Shown here: positions 8,504 to 16,974 of the stretch, piece after piece | Layout of the letters: each line of letters starts with the position of its first letter | Numbering within the stretch: the first letter of the stretch is position 1 | The notes under the pieces: model-generated | Told to the model about the DNA's origin: nothing | What the model saw: the letters and a program-made list of their open reading frames with translations, nothing else | Databases searched by the model: none | Made by a program: the position numbers and the translations under genes | NCBI GenBank assembly: GCA_963999645.1 | Contig: CAXEUY010000009.1 | Coordinates: 1 to 64,000, forward strand | Length of the DNA: 64,000 nt | Source: MedAcidi-G1 sp002294285 | GTDB lineage: Bacteria; Actinomycetota; Acidimicrobiia; Acidimicrobiales; MedAcidi-G1 | Direction: 5' to 3'

Positions 8504-9187
8504 TTACGGTGTTGGGTTGGCCCTAGTCTCCCAATCTCTTGCTTTAACATAGGGATTGAATGTCTCACTTATTTTTTCAAGATCAACTGGCATTTTAGGT
8601 CTTTGCATCTCGTATAGATTTGGAAATTCCAACCAACCAGTTACTAATGACCAGAGCTTTTCTGCCTCTTCACCTGTTGGAGGGTTGATTAAGACAGGGC
8701 CGAAAATACGTTCATTTCCTTCAAAAACAAGTGTTGGAACACCGAACCCGCCTAACGAAGTGACAATTTCGTGATCTCGTTTTACATCGTCATGTGTGGT
8801 CAGGTCTTCAAGTGCTTCGTCAACAACTTTTGGATCCTGATCCATCTCGGTTAGAAGCAACCTTGCTACTTCGGGGTCGTGGGGCTTACGTCCCTCCATA
8901 TGGAGAGCTGTTCCTGATTTAAAGTACCAAGCGTCGTTTAAGGCAGGATCAATTCTTTTAAGGAAAGCGCCTATCCTCATCATTGACCATCCGTAGGACC
9001 ATTCGCGTTCCCAAGGGTGTTTTTTTCCTTCCGTTCTGTTAATTTCTTCGAGACTAAAAAAACACCAGTCCACTTCGATATCTAGTCTGTCTCGAACTTC
9101 ACGCATCCAAATCGATGTCTGGTACGCCCAAGGGCACATCACATCAAAATGAAATGAGACGCTATTTGTGTTTATTTCACTTCCCAT
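8504..9187 (-). CDS. DsbA-family thioredoxin-fold protein
   Basis: A 227-residue DsbA/FrnE-like thioredoxin-fold protein with its CxxC-equivalent at the N terminus as MCPWAYQTS (Cys18-Pro-Trp-Ala21). The second cysteine of the classic motif is replaced by alanine. The family includes the mycothiol-dependent reductase Rv2466c and 2-hydroxychromene-2-carboxylate isomerases. A single-cysteine site suggests a mixed-disulfide or isomerase mechanism rather than dithiol oxidation. The cis-proline strand GVPTLVFEG is near residue 148. There is no signal peptide, so it is cytoplasmic. It is co-oriented and closely spaced with the acyl-CoA ligase upstream and the MDMPI protein downstream. Confidence 0.75.
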   Translation of the reverse strand: MGSEINTNSVSFHFDVMCPWAYQTSIWMREVRDRLDIEVDWCFFSLEEINRTEGKKHPWEREWSYGWSMMRIGAFLKRIDPALNDAWYFKSGTALHMEGRKPHDPEVARLLLTEMDQDPKVVDEALEDLTTHDDVKRDHEIVTSLGGFGVPTLVFEGNERIFGPVLINPPTGEEAEKLWSLVTGWLEFPNLYEMQRPKMPVDLEKISETFNPYVKARDWETRANPTP

Positions 9188-9196
9188 TGGCCACCC

Positions 9197-10669
9197 TTAT
9201 GCTTTTAACTCATGTCGCAAAACTTTACCAAGAGCATTCCTTGGTAACTCTTTTACAAATACCAGTCTCTTGGGAAGTTTGTAAGAAGCCAAATTTTTTG
9301 AAGCAAATTTTCTAAATTCATCTAAATCTAGACTGTCAACCCCTTCTTTCATTACTACCCAAGCAACAACTTCCTCTCCCCATTCTTGTGACTCAACTCC
9401 TGAAACCGCCACCTCAGCAATATCCGGGTGTAACTGTAGAACGTCATCTACTTCCTGCGGGTAGACATTCAATCCACCCGTAATGATTAATTCTTTTATC
9501 CTGCCATTTATCGATATGTAACCGTCGTCGCCAATTTTTGCAATGTCGCCTGTTTTGAACCATCCATTTTTAAAACAAGATTCCGTTTCCTCCTGCTTTG
9601 ACCAGTACTCTCTGAAAACTGATTCGCCCCTAACTAAAATCTCCCCGCTATCTTGTTCTATTTTGATTTCAACACCAGGTAGAGGGAGCCCCACAGAACC
9701 TGCGCGTCTTTCTCCTAAAAAAGGATTAGAAATTGTCAACATAGTTTCAGTCGTTCCGTATCTCTCCAACACGTCAACACCTCTTTCCTTTAATTGTTTA
9801 TGCAAATCTGCAGACAAAGGTGCTGATCCTGAGACACATAAACGTAAAGAAGATAGTTGAGTCACCCTTTCATCTTCTAAGAGCCGGTTGTACATAGTTG
9901 GAACACCAAAAAACATCGAGCAGCCGTTTTCAGTAATTGCCGAAAAGATCGAATCGTGATCAAAACCTTCCTGTAGAACAGCGGATCCTCCAACAAGTAA
10001 AGTTCCATGCAAACCAATGCCCATTCCATGAATATGGAACAAAGGCAGGCACAACAAAAGACTGTCTGATTCTGTCCATTCCCAAGCAGTAGCAACTGAA
10101 AGAGCTCCCGCTAATAAGGTCCTCTGGGTGTGAACAGCTCCCTTTGGTTTTCCGGTTGTTCCTGAGGTGTATGCGATTAAAGCTGGATCTTCTGGTTTAG
10201 AAAAATCTAGATCTGGGATAGGTCCACTTTCAATTTTTAGTGAAGTTGAAGAAATAAATAAGTCAGGATCTATAGAACTTAAAAGTTCGTGCCACTCTTG
10301 ATTATCTACTAGAGCAGCACTAGGGGCTGCATCCTTAATTAGAAATGAAAGCTCGGCCTCACTATATGAACCATTTACAGGGACGAGTATCAAACCAAGG
10401 CGTAAACAAGCTACATGGGCTATAACTAAATCCAGTGAGGTCTCTCCGGAAATAATCACTCTGTCACCGTGTGTTAACCCGTGGTTAACTAGAGCAGACG
10501 CTGTTTGAGAAGTCTGATCAAAAAAAGTTGCCCTATTTATCTTTTCTCCATTGAAAGAGAAAAGTGTCTTCTCAGGATTTTTTTCTAAGGTTTTTTTCCA
10601 CGCTCTCACGAGAGTTTCTTGTCCATCCAGAAACAGCTCCTGACCAGCGTTTATATGTTCACTTTCCAT
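9197..10669 (-). CDS. AMP-forming acyl-CoA synthetase
   Basis: A 490-residue ANL-superfamily ligase that activates a carboxylic acid to its CoA thioester through an acyl-adenylate. The AMP-binding P-loop AYTSGTTGKPKGAVHT is near residue 167. Further motifs are ERYGTTET, GWFKTGDIA, the hinge/A8 motif GRIKELIITGGLNVYP, and the C-terminal catalytic lysine in NALGKVLRHEL. The length is short for long-chain FadD and fits short/medium-chain or malonyl/methylmalonyl-type ligases. The substrate is not determinable here. It heads a minus-strand run continuing through DsbA-like, MDMPI-like and msrA, and is divergent from a luciferase-like monooxygenase gene. Confidence 0.88.
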   Translation of the reverse strand: MESEHINAGQELFLDGQETLVRAWKKTLEKNPEKTLFSFNGEKINRATFFDQTSQTASALVNHGLTHGDRVIISGETSLDLVIAHVACLRLGLILVPVNGSYSEAELSFLIKDAAPSAALVDNQEWHELLSSIDPDLFISSTSLKIESGPIPDLDFSKPEDPALIAYTSGTTGKPKGAVHTQRTLLAGALSVATAWEWTESDSLLLCLPLFHIHGMGIGLHGTLLVGGSAVLQEGFDHDSIFSAITENGCSMFFGVPTMYNRLLEDERVTQLSSLRLCVSGSAPLSADLHKQLKERGVDVLERYGTTETMLTISNPFLGERRAGSVGLPLPGVEIKIEQDSGEILVRGESVFREYWSKQEETESCFKNGWFKTGDIAKIGDDGYISINGRIKELIITGGLNVYPQEVDDVLQLHPDIAEVAVSGVESQEWGEEVVAWVVMKEGVDSLDLDEFRKFASKNLASYKLPKRLVFVKELPRNALGKVLRHELKA

Positions 10670-10720
10670 GCAAATTACCTAATTCTCATTTTGAACCTAC
10701 AAGCAAGACTTCTCTAGGCC

Positions 10721-10749
10721 TTGACAAAACAAGTTAAATCAGACATACT
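10721..10749 (+). promoter_or_regulatory. Sigma-70-type promoter of the luciferase-like monooxygenase gene
   Basis: A perfect -35 box TTGACA (10721-10726), a 17-base spacer and a -10 box CATACT (10744-10749). The gene's ribosome binding site AAGGGGG (10768-10774) and ATG (10779) follow. This is the best-matching -35/-10 pair I found in the window. Confidence 0.65.
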
Positions 10750-10763
10750 AATGGAGGCCATTA
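10749..10763. promoter_or_regulatory. Palindrome overlapping the -10/start region; candidate TetR operator
   Basis: TAATGG-AGG-CCATTA is a perfect 6+3+6 inverted repeat that begins on the last base of the -10 box and covers the expected transcription start. A TetR-family gene lies directly downstream of the controlled gene, so this is a natural candidate autoregulatory operator. Confidence 0.45.
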
Positions 10764-10778
10764 AATAAAGGGGGTTCC

Positions 10779-11990
10779 ATGGAGTTTGGAATTTTTAGCA
10801 ATGGATACATACCTGGACCTGCAGCTCATGACACAGAATCCGAACATACCGAACTTATGCGTGAAGCTAACTACGGGGTTGTCGCTGATAAAAACAACTG
10901 GAAATACATGTGGTTCGGTGAGCACCACTCCCTCACTGAGTACAGTCACATGTCAGCTCCCGCGCCAATAATGGGATGGGTAGCTGCGCAAACAAACTAC
11001 ATTCACCTTGGATCAGCAATCACTAGTTTGCCAACCAATAAAGAACACCCTGTCCGGATCGCAGAAAGAGCAGCAATGCTCGACCACGTTACAGAAAACC
11101 GCTTTGAATTTGGAACTGGACGTGGAGCAGGTAGTCATGAACTTCTGAGTTTTAATGTCACAGACCCAAGTGAAACCAAAGCTCAGTGGGATGAGGTGAT
11201 TCGTGAAATACCTCGAATGTGGGAACAAAAAGATTATGACTTTAAAGGAGAATTTTTCACTGTGCCGACTCCACACAATATTCTTCCGAAACCATACGGT
11301 AAAGGCCACCCCCCTCTTTGGGTTGCTTGTGGAAATCCACCTACATTTGCAAAAGCTGGATCCCTTGGAATAGGCGCTATAGCTTTTAATTTCGAGCCTA
11401 TTCATAATCTAAAAGGGCGTGTCGACGCATACAAAGAAGCAATCCAAGACCCTGTAGAGCAAATCGGTCAATTTAAAAATGACAATGTCATGATGACAAA
11501 TGCTGTCATCTGTCTTGAAAATAGAGACGAGGCAAGAGCAATAGCTAAAACCAAAGGAAGGGGCTATTTAGTGACCATGGTGAACATGTACCACGACACT
11601 ATGCCCAAATCACCTGATGCGGTTACTTGGCCAGATGCCCCTATAGACCCAAACTGGACTGATGAAATGCTCGACTGGGCCATTGCAGAAGGTTACATGC
11701 TCTGCGGGACACCTGAAGAGGTGTGTGAACAACTAGTTCGCTATCAGGAAGTCGGCTGTGACCAAGTCGTATTTGGATTGCCAATCGAAGGAATGGCACA
11801 CGAACAAGTATTGGAAATGCTCGAAATTTTTGGACAACGTGTTATTCCGGAATTTGATAAGGATCCAATCCACTCAACAGATCGCCACCGAGCAGAAGCG
11901 CAAAGGAAGTTCCCTGACTTCCAGTATGAGCTTCCAGAAGACATTTCAGTTTCTGTGTTGCCTTCAAATGCCCTGTTGCCACTCGGATAA
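10779..11990 (+). CDS. Luciferase-like (LLM class) flavin-dependent oxidoreductase
   Basis: A 403-residue luciferase-like monooxygenase, a TIM-barrel enzyme using FMNH2 or F420H2. The conserved segments FGEHHSLTEYSHMSAP (about 47-62), LGSAITSLPTNKEHPVRIAE and FEFGTGRGAGSHE are typical of this class. PPLWVACGNP and the late MLCGTPEEVCEQL (substrate/cofactor region) agree. It has about 50 residues more than common family members. The ATG is preceded by AAGGGGG. A strong promoter with an overlapping palindrome lies upstream, and a TetR-family regulator starts at the base after its stop codon. The pair probably forms a substrate-induced oxygenation module; the substrate is unknown. Confidence 0.85.
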   Translation: MEFGIFSNGYIPGPAAHDTESEHTELMREANYGVVADKNNWKYMWFGEHHSLTEYSHMSAPAPIMGWVAAQTNYIHLGSAITSLPTNKEHPVRIAERAAMLDHVTENRFEFGTGRGAGSHELLSFNVTDPSETKAQWDEVIREIPRMWEQKDYDFKGEFFTVPTPHNILPKPYGKGHPPLWVACGNPPTFAKAGSLGIGAIAFNFEPIHNLKGRVDAYKEAIQDPVEQIGQFKNDNVMMTNAVICLENRDEARAIAKTKGRGYLVTMVNMYHDTMPKSPDAVTWPDAPIDPNWTDEMLDWAIAEGYMLCGTPEEVCEQLVRYQEVGCDQVVFGLPIEGMAHEQVLEMLEIFGQRVIPEFDKDPIHSTDRHRAEAQRKFPDFQYELPEDISVSVLPSNALLPLG

Positions 11991-12608
11991 GTGCCTCGAA
12001 GCAGCGTCAAAACACGCGAACAGCTCCTATTAGAAGCTGAAAGGCTTTTTGCCTTAAAAGGAATCTGGCAAGTCCAAGTTCAAGAAATTGTCCTTGCCGC
12101 AGAACAGCGGAACACATCAGCTGTTACATATCACTTTGGCTCAAGAGAAGGTCTTCTTGAAGGAATTCTCACCTCTCATGGGCAGCCCATTGACAAACAT
12201 AGGGGAGATCTTCTCTCGCCTCTTAGTGAAGAGTCTTCTACTCGCTCTCTAATAAATGCTCTAGTGGTTCCGATGGTAAGTTGCTTTGATACCAGCAGCG
12301 GATGCAGGTACCTGCAGATAGTCTCACAACTTTCTGATCAATTCTCGAATTGGAGAAGCCTTTCAGGAGATCTTTCTTCACCTCACCTGTCTAGAGCACT
12401 AAACATGCTCGAAAACCGACCTGACTTTTTACCAGCAGTTCTTCGACAAGAACGTCTTATAGCAATGATGCAATTAATGACTTCATCTCTTTCAGAAAGG
12501 GCTCGCTCTATAGAAGCTGGGATTGAAACACCTCTTAGCAATTCAGAATACAAAGACAACTTAACCGACATGCTTGTAGGAATTCTTGAAGCATCAACCG
12601 GAAACTAA
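11991..12608 (+). CDS. TetR/AcrR-family transcriptional regulator
   Basis: A 205-residue TetR-type repressor. The N-terminal helix-turn-helix domain is visible: TREQLLLEAERLFALKG, then the recognition region NTSAVTYHFGSREGLLEGIL, about residues 8-60. The C-terminal ligand-binding half is helical and poorly conserved, as usual. It starts with GTG immediately after the monooxygenase stop codon, so the two are translated from one transcript. By analogy with TetR systems it probably binds the palindrome at 10749-10763 and is released by a substrate of the monooxygenase. That regulatory link is inferred from position only. Confidence 0.85.
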   Translation: MPRSSVKTREQLLLEAERLFALKGIWQVQVQEIVLAAEQRNTSAVTYHFGSREGLLEGILTSHGQPIDKHRGDLLSPLSEESSTRSLINALVVPMVSCFDTSSGCRYLQIVSQLSDQFSNWRSLSGDLSSPHLSRALNMLENRPDFLPAVLRQERLIAMMQLMTSSLSERARSIEAGIETPLSNSEYKDNLTDMLVGILEASTGN

Positions 12609-12621
12609 AGTAACATTCTGA

Positions 12622-13845
12622 TTATTTTGTTCTGCTGATTAGATCTTGTGATAAATCTTCTACAGAAGCAACTCCGGTTAGTGCCATTGTTCTTTCAATA
12701 CCTTCTTGAAGCAGATCAAGAACATGGTCGACTCCTCTTTCACCACATGCTCCAAGGGCGTAAAGGTAAGGTCTTCCAGTCATCACCGCATTAGCTCCTA
12801 GCGAAACCGCCTTTACTACGTCTGAACCTCTACGGACTCCGCCATCACAAATTATCTCTAAACGGTTTTGAACTGCTTCAGCAACTTCTGGTAACAAGTC
12901 GAATGGTGCAGGCGCTCCATCTAGTTGCCTTCCTCCATGATTGGAGATCGCGATAGCTTCTACACCTGATTCAACAGCAATTAAAGCATCTTCGACTGTT
13001 TGGATTCCTTTTATCAAGATTGGTCCCTTCCAGATGGATCTAAGCCATTCCACATCACTCCAAGAAAGACCGGGGTCGAATTGGGATTTCATGTGTTCTG
13101 CGAGATCAACTGCTGTTGAACCGTCGATAGCTGTGATTCCTTCAACGTTTGCGAAACGAATAGGATCTGCTTTCAAAAAGTCCCATGTCCATCCTGGGTT
13201 TTTCAGACCGTCAATTATCGTTCCAAGACCAACTTCAGGAGGTAGGGTAAATCCTCGTCGCACATCACGCTCCCGCCGTCCAAGAACCGCTGTGTCAACT
13301 GTAAGACACACAGCTTCGAAACCTGCTGCTTCGGCTCTTTCAACAAGATTTTTTACAACAGATCGATCTCTCCACGTGTATATCTGAAACCAAAGACGAG
13401 TGTCGCTTTCAGCTACTGATGCACATTCCTCTATAGAACGTGTAGCCATTGTCGACAAGGTAAATGGAATGCCTGCTCTAGTCGCTGCTCTGACAACCGC
13501 TAATTCCCCTTCAGAGTGTGCAATTCTAGTAAAACCTGTTGGAGCTAAAACAAGAGGAAAAGCTAGTCTGCGTCCAAACAAGGAAGTAGAAGTATCTACA
13601 TGTGTCATGTCTCGCAACACTCTGGGTTTGAAAGAAACATTTCGATAAGCATCAACATTGTTTCTTAGGGTTATTTCATCCTCAGCGCCTCCATCTATGT
13701 AGTCAAAAACTCCAGCAGGCAGACGCCGTTTAGCCAAACTTCTTAAATCGTCGACATTCGCAACCTTACGCAAAAGTCGGTTTGTTCGATTCAGTTCAAA
13801 CTTTCGAAACCTTACAACAGAACGAATACTCCTCAAAAATGACAT
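12622..13845 (-). CDS. FMN-dependent alpha-hydroxy-acid dehydrogenase/oxidase
   Basis: A 407-residue member of the lactate/mandelate/glycolate oxidase family, which oxidises 2-hydroxy acids to 2-oxo acids with FMN. Key segments are FDYIDGGAEDEITLRNN (about 46-62), LAPTGFTRIAH, the active-site SNHGGRQLDGAPA with the catalytic histidine, and the FMN phosphate site ICDGGVRRGSDVVKAVSLGA. It is longer than LldD because of a basic N-terminal extension of about 35 residues. The mycofactocin protein MftD belongs to the same superfamily, but no mycofactocin genes are nearby. It follows rpiB on the same strand after 14 bases and may be read from the same transcript. Confidence 0.88.
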   Translation of the reverse strand: MSFLRSIRSVVRFRKFELNRTNRLLRKVANVDDLRSLAKRRLPAGVFDYIDGGAEDEITLRNNVDAYRNVSFKPRVLRDMTHVDTSTSLFGRRLAFPLVLAPTGFTRIAHSEGELAVVRAATRAGIPFTLSTMATRSIEECASVAESDTRLWFQIYTWRDRSVVKNLVERAEAAGFEAVCLTVDTAVLGRRERDVRRGFTLPPEVGLGTIIDGLKNPGWTWDFLKADPIRFANVEGITAIDGSTAVDLAEHMKSQFDPGLSWSDVEWLRSIWKGPILIKGIQTVEDALIAVESGVEAIAISNHGGRQLDGAPAPFDLLPEVAEAVQNRLEIICDGGVRRGSDVVKAVSLGANAVMTGRPYLYALGACGERGVDHVLDLLQEGIERTMALTGVASVEDLSQDLISRTK

Positions 13846-13859
13846 TTCATACCAGTCAG

Positions 13860-14303
13860 TTAAGAGTCAATCTTTGAATCAAGTTTGGCCACCCTCGCCT
13901 CATGGCGTCCACCTTCAAACTCTTGATCCAACCATGCCTTCAATGCTTCAACTGCAATTTCAGGGTCAATAAGTCGCTCTCCAAAACAAAGAACATTCGC
14001 ATTATTGTGAGCCTTGGCCCATTTGGCTGTTTCAACATCGTTGACAGTGGCTGCTCTGATTCCAGAAATCTTGTTCGCTGCTATTCCTATGCCGATACCA
14101 GATCCACAGACTGCAACTCCCAAATCCGCAGGACCTTCCATGACCGTCGTGCCAATTGCAAATCCATAATCGGGGTAATCGACTCTTTCTGTTGAATCTG
14201 TTCCGCAGTCAATTACCTCATGACCCATATCGTTTAGTTCGCTTTTTAAACGTTCTTTGAGTTCGAAACCCGCGTGATCACAACCTATTGCTATTACTTT
14301 CAT
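13860..14303 (-). CDS. rpiB: Ribose-5-phosphate isomerase B
   Basis: A 147-residue RpiB that interconverts ribulose-5-phosphate and ribose-5-phosphate in the pentose phosphate pathway. The N terminus MKVIAIGCDHAGFELKE, the DYPDYG segment and the active-site cysteine loop GVAVCGSGIGIGI (about 64-76) are diagnostic. The length is normal for the family. It is the downstream end of the actinobacterial prfA-prmC-tsaC-rpiB run. A TAGTCT box six bases before its ATG, within the 18-base gap after tsaC, suggests an additional leaderless promoter of its own. Confidence 0.95.
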   Translation of the reverse strand: MKVIAIGCDHAGFELKERLKSELNDMGHEVIDCGTDSTERVDYPDYGFAIGTTVMEGPADLGVAVCGSGIGIGIAANKISGIRAATVNDVETAKWAKAHNNANVLCFGERLIDPEIAVEALKAWLDQEFEGGRHEARVAKLDSKIDS

Positions 14304-14309
14304 AACAAT

Positions 14310-14315
14310 AGACTA
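14310..14315 (-). promoter_or_regulatory. -10 box TAGTCT for leaderless rpiB
   Basis: TAGTCT on the minus strand, separated from the rpiB ATG by exactly six bases. The predicted transcript would start at the A of the start codon. No Shine-Dalgarno is present. Confidence 0.45.
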
Positions 14316-14321
14316 GCCTTC

Positions 14322-14942
14322 TTAAACTCGAAGACCTGCCGCAACAAGATCTTCAACTCCTATTGTTCCTTCACGAAGGATTTCTAAAGATTCCCCTAAG
14401 AGGCTCAAAACGGTCGAGGGTTTACCTTTACAAGGTCCCCCATCCACAACCAACAAGTTTTCACCTAATTCTGATACGGCTTCTTTCGCGTTTTCTGGAG
14501 TTTGCAGACCAGAAAGATTGGCTGAAGTGACCGCTAAAGGTCCTGTTATAGCTGTCAAAGATCTCATAAATGTATGGTCAGGACATCTGACTCCTATTGA
14601 ACTTTCATCGCCGCCTAGAAAATAGTTCAAGTTTTGAGCTCTCTTGCCAACGATAGTCATGGGACCTGGCCAAAAGTTTTGAGATAAGAGTTCTAACTCT
14701 GACGAAGGAACTGCAAGATCAAATACTTCGTGGATTTCTGAAATCAGAACAGCGCATGCTTGATCACTTAAACGTTTTTTCCGCTGGAAAATTTCTTCAA
14801 CCGCACTTCTATCAGTTGGAATGGCGGCTAGGCCGTAAACAGTATCAGTAGGAAGTAAAACCAGCTTTCCATCATTTAAAGTCTCAGCTGCCTCAGATAC
14901 CGCTTTATCAAAGTCCGAATCCAAATCTAGAATCTTGTTCAT
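14322..14942 (-). CDS. tsaC: L-threonylcarbamoyladenylate synthase
   Basis: A 206-residue YrdC/Sua5-domain enzyme that makes threonylcarbamoyl-AMP from threonine, bicarbonate and ATP, the first step of the universal t6A37 tRNA modification. Recognisable segments are LLPTDTVYGLAAIPTD (about 31-46), the KRLSDQACAVLIS region, GPMTIVGKR and GPLAVTSANLSG. It lacks the extra C-terminal Sua5 domain, so it is the short TsaC form. Its ATG overlaps the prmC stop codon (ATGA), which indicates translational coupling within the prfA-prmC-tsaC run. Confidence 0.93.
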   Translation of the reverse strand: MNKILDLDSDFDKAVSEAAETLNDGKLVLLPTDTVYGLAAIPTDRSAVEEIFQRKKRLSDQACAVLISEIHEVFDLAVPSSELELLSQNFWPGPMTIVGKRAQNLNYFLGGDESSIGVRCPDHTFMRSLTAITGPLAVTSANLSGLQTPENAKEAVSELGENLLVVDGGPCKGKPSTVLSLLGESLEILREGTIGVEDLVAAGLRV

Positions 14943-15829
14943 AATGGCTTCTTAGCTACTAGGACTCTTTCCTTTTCAGCTAAATCTAGTCTCAACTTAA
15001 CTTCTCTATAGCCTAAGTACCGAGCCTCTTGAGCCATTTCATCTGCCTGCATGGGCGATAATTCTAAAAATAATGTTCCGTCTGAGGCCAACCATTCAAT
15101 TGATTTTCTTAACAAAAAACTTAGATTCTCTGTTCCTAGCGGACCTGCTCTCAAGGAAGAAGAAGGCTCCCACTCACTAACCTCTAAAGGCAGTTCTTCT
15201 TCATTGCCTATATACGGAGGATTCGAAACAATCACGTCAAACTTTCCCAAAAGCTCCTCTGGCAACGCATCAAACCAAAAACCTTGACTTATAGAAACTT
15301 TTTGACCTGCCATTCCTAAACCTGCAAGATTTGCACGAGTAACAGAAACCGCCTCTTCGGAAATATCGCTGCACCATACAGAAACACCTTCAACTTCTGC
15401 AGCGATGGAGAGACCTATTGCACCAGAACCACAACCCAGATCTGCAACATTTAAATCCATTTGAGTCTCGAATTCAACTTTCTTGTTTCTGCACTCTTCG
15501 ATCACGTATCCAACTAGAACCTCAGTCTCTGGTCTCGGTATCAAAACCCTTTTATCTACAAACATGTCAAGTTCTCTAAACTGCCATCTACCTAGAACAT
15601 ACTGAAGTGGCTCGCCAGTTAATCTTCTCTCAATCAAGCGATTCAATCGATCCAACTGTATTGGTTTTGCTTTTTCTAGATAATCACCCTGCCCAGTGAT
15701 CCCAGACACTTCTTCAATAATCCACTTTGCTTCAAGTTCTGCATTATCAACTGAAAGGTTGCGCGCTGTTTCAGCCAATAATTCCTTCCAACTCAACGAT
15801 GCATCCGTACTAAACAACCCTGTTCCCAC
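14939..15829 (-). CDS. prmC: Peptide chain release factor N5-glutamine methyltransferase
   Basis: A 296-residue SAM-dependent methyltransferase that methylates the glutamine of the GGQ motif in release factors. The N-terminal helical recognition domain is followed by the Rossmann motif VADLGCGSGAIGLSIA and the catalytic NPPYIGNEEELP. The upstream prfA gene encodes its substrate and ends 12 bases before this GTG start. AGAAG-type purines precede the start. Length and gene order match actinobacterial PrmC. Confidence 0.94.
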   Translation of the reverse strand: MGTGLFSTDASLSWKELLAETARNLSVDNAELEAKWIIEEVSGITGQGDYLEKAKPIQLDRLNRLIERRLTGEPLQYVLGRWQFRELDMFVDKRVLIPRPETEVLVGYVIEECRNKKVEFETQMDLNVADLGCGSGAIGLSIAAEVEGVSVWCSDISEEAVSVTRANLAGLGMAGQKVSISQGFWFDALPEELLGKFDVIVSNPPYIGNEEELPLEVSEWEPSSSLRAGPLGTENLSFLLRKSIEWLASDGTLFLELSPMQADEMAQEARYLGYREVKLRLDLAEKERVLVAKKPL

Positions 15830-15841
15830 TATTTTCTTCTA

Positions 15842-16909
15842 TTAATCAAGGGTTTCAGCTAATTGTCGATCTCTTTCTGCAATCAGTAAGGCATCAACTA
15901 GTTCATCAAGTTCACCTGCAAGAATCCTCTCCAACCGATGGAGAGTTAACCCAATCCGGTGATCAGTAACCCTATTCTCTTTAAAATTATAGGTTCTAAT
16001 TTTTTCAGATCTTCCACCACCACCTACTTGATCCCGTCTAGCAGATGCAGCTTCCGACTGCTGACGCTCCTGTTCAACCTGAAGCAACCTGGCCCTTAAA
16101 ACCCGCAGAGCCTTTGTTTTGTTTTGAAGTTGACTCTTCTCGTCTTGCATAGTCACAACCAAACCAGTTGGCAAATGGGTAATACGTACTGCAGAATCTG
16201 TTGTGTTTACGGATTGGCCCCCAGGCCCTGATGATCTATAAACATCAACCTGTAAATCCTTTTCTTCTATAGCTATTTCTACTTCATCTGCCTCAGGAAG
16301 AACAGTGACAGTAGCCGAAGATGTGTGAACACGACCTTGGGATTCAGTGACAGGAACTCTTTGCACACGATGAACACCCCCTTCATGTTTTAAATGCGCC
16401 CAAGCAGTTTCGCCACGAATTAAAAAGACCACTTCCGTGAAGCCACCCATGTCAGACTCCCTGCTCTCAAGAGGTTCAACTGCCCATCCTTTTGTAGTTG
16501 CAAGAGCCGCATACATGTCGCGAAGGTCACGTGCAAAAAGATTGGCCTCTTCGCCGCCTTCTGCGCCTCTAATTTCTACAATTACCGTTCTTCCATCATT
16601 CGGATCTTGTGGCAATAAATGAATTCGTAATTCAGTCTCCAATTCTGAGATTTCAGTTTTTAACTTACTTATTTCCTCTTGAAGCTGGTCACGCTCTTCA
16701 CCCTCGGTGACTTCCATCAATTCTCGTGCAGTATCAAGATTTTCATATGCCGCTTGAAGTGGCCTACCCGCAGAAAGAGCGCTTACTAATTCTTTATGCC
16801 TTCTCCCAAGTTCTTCTAACAACTTTGAGTCAGAAACTACTTCAGGGTCAGCTAAACGCTGTTCAACATCTTCAAACTCAGAGATTAAAGCTTTTACTTG
16901 ATCAATCAT
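15842..16909 (-). CDS. prfA: Peptide chain release factor 1
   Basis: A 355-residue class I release factor that reads UAG and UAA. The stop-codon-recognising PxT tripeptide is seen as PVT in RVPVTESQGRVHTS, which distinguishes it from RF2. The peptidyl-tRNA hydrolysis motif is in SSGPGGQSVNTTDSAVR. The length is normal. There is no Shine-Dalgarno; instead TACCCT lies six bases before the ATG, which suggests a leaderless transcript beginning prfA-prmC-tsaC. It follows an uncharacterised gene that breaks the usual rpmE-prfA adjacency. Confidence 0.96.
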   Translation of the reverse strand: MIDQVKALISEFEDVEQRLADPEVVSDSKLLEELGRRHKELVSALSAGRPLQAAYENLDTARELMEVTEGEERDQLQEEISKLKTEISELETELRIHLLPQDPNDGRTVIVEIRGAEGGEEANLFARDLRDMYAALATTKGWAVEPLESRESDMGGFTEVVFLIRGETAWAHLKHEGGVHRVQRVPVTESQGRVHTSSATVTVLPEADEVEIAIEEKDLQVDVYRSSGPGGQSVNTTDSAVRITHLPTGLVVTMQDEKSQLQNKTKALRVLRARLLQVEQERQQSEAASARRDQVGGGGRSEKIRTYNFKENRVTDHRIGLTLHRLERILAGELDELVDALLIAERDRQLAETLD

Positions 16910-16915
16910 TAGCTC

Positions 16916-16921
16916 AGGGTA
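16916..16921 (-). promoter_or_regulatory. -10 box TACCCT for leaderless prfA
   Basis: TACCCT on the minus strand, six bases upstream of the prfA ATG. TTGCAC lies 15 bases further upstream as a possible weak -35. The spacing predicts initiation at the start codon. Confidence 0.45.
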
Positions 16922-16974
16922 GCGGTATGTGGCTTAGTGCAATAATGCAATCCATTTTTACACAAAATAACAAA

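Noticed and set aside
12941..13387. A 148-codon open frame on the plus strand opposite the hydroxy-acid dehydrogenase gene.
   Set aside because: It is entirely antisense to a gene with clear catalytic motifs, is Ser/Thr/Arg-rich and has no recognisable domain; it is a shadow frame.
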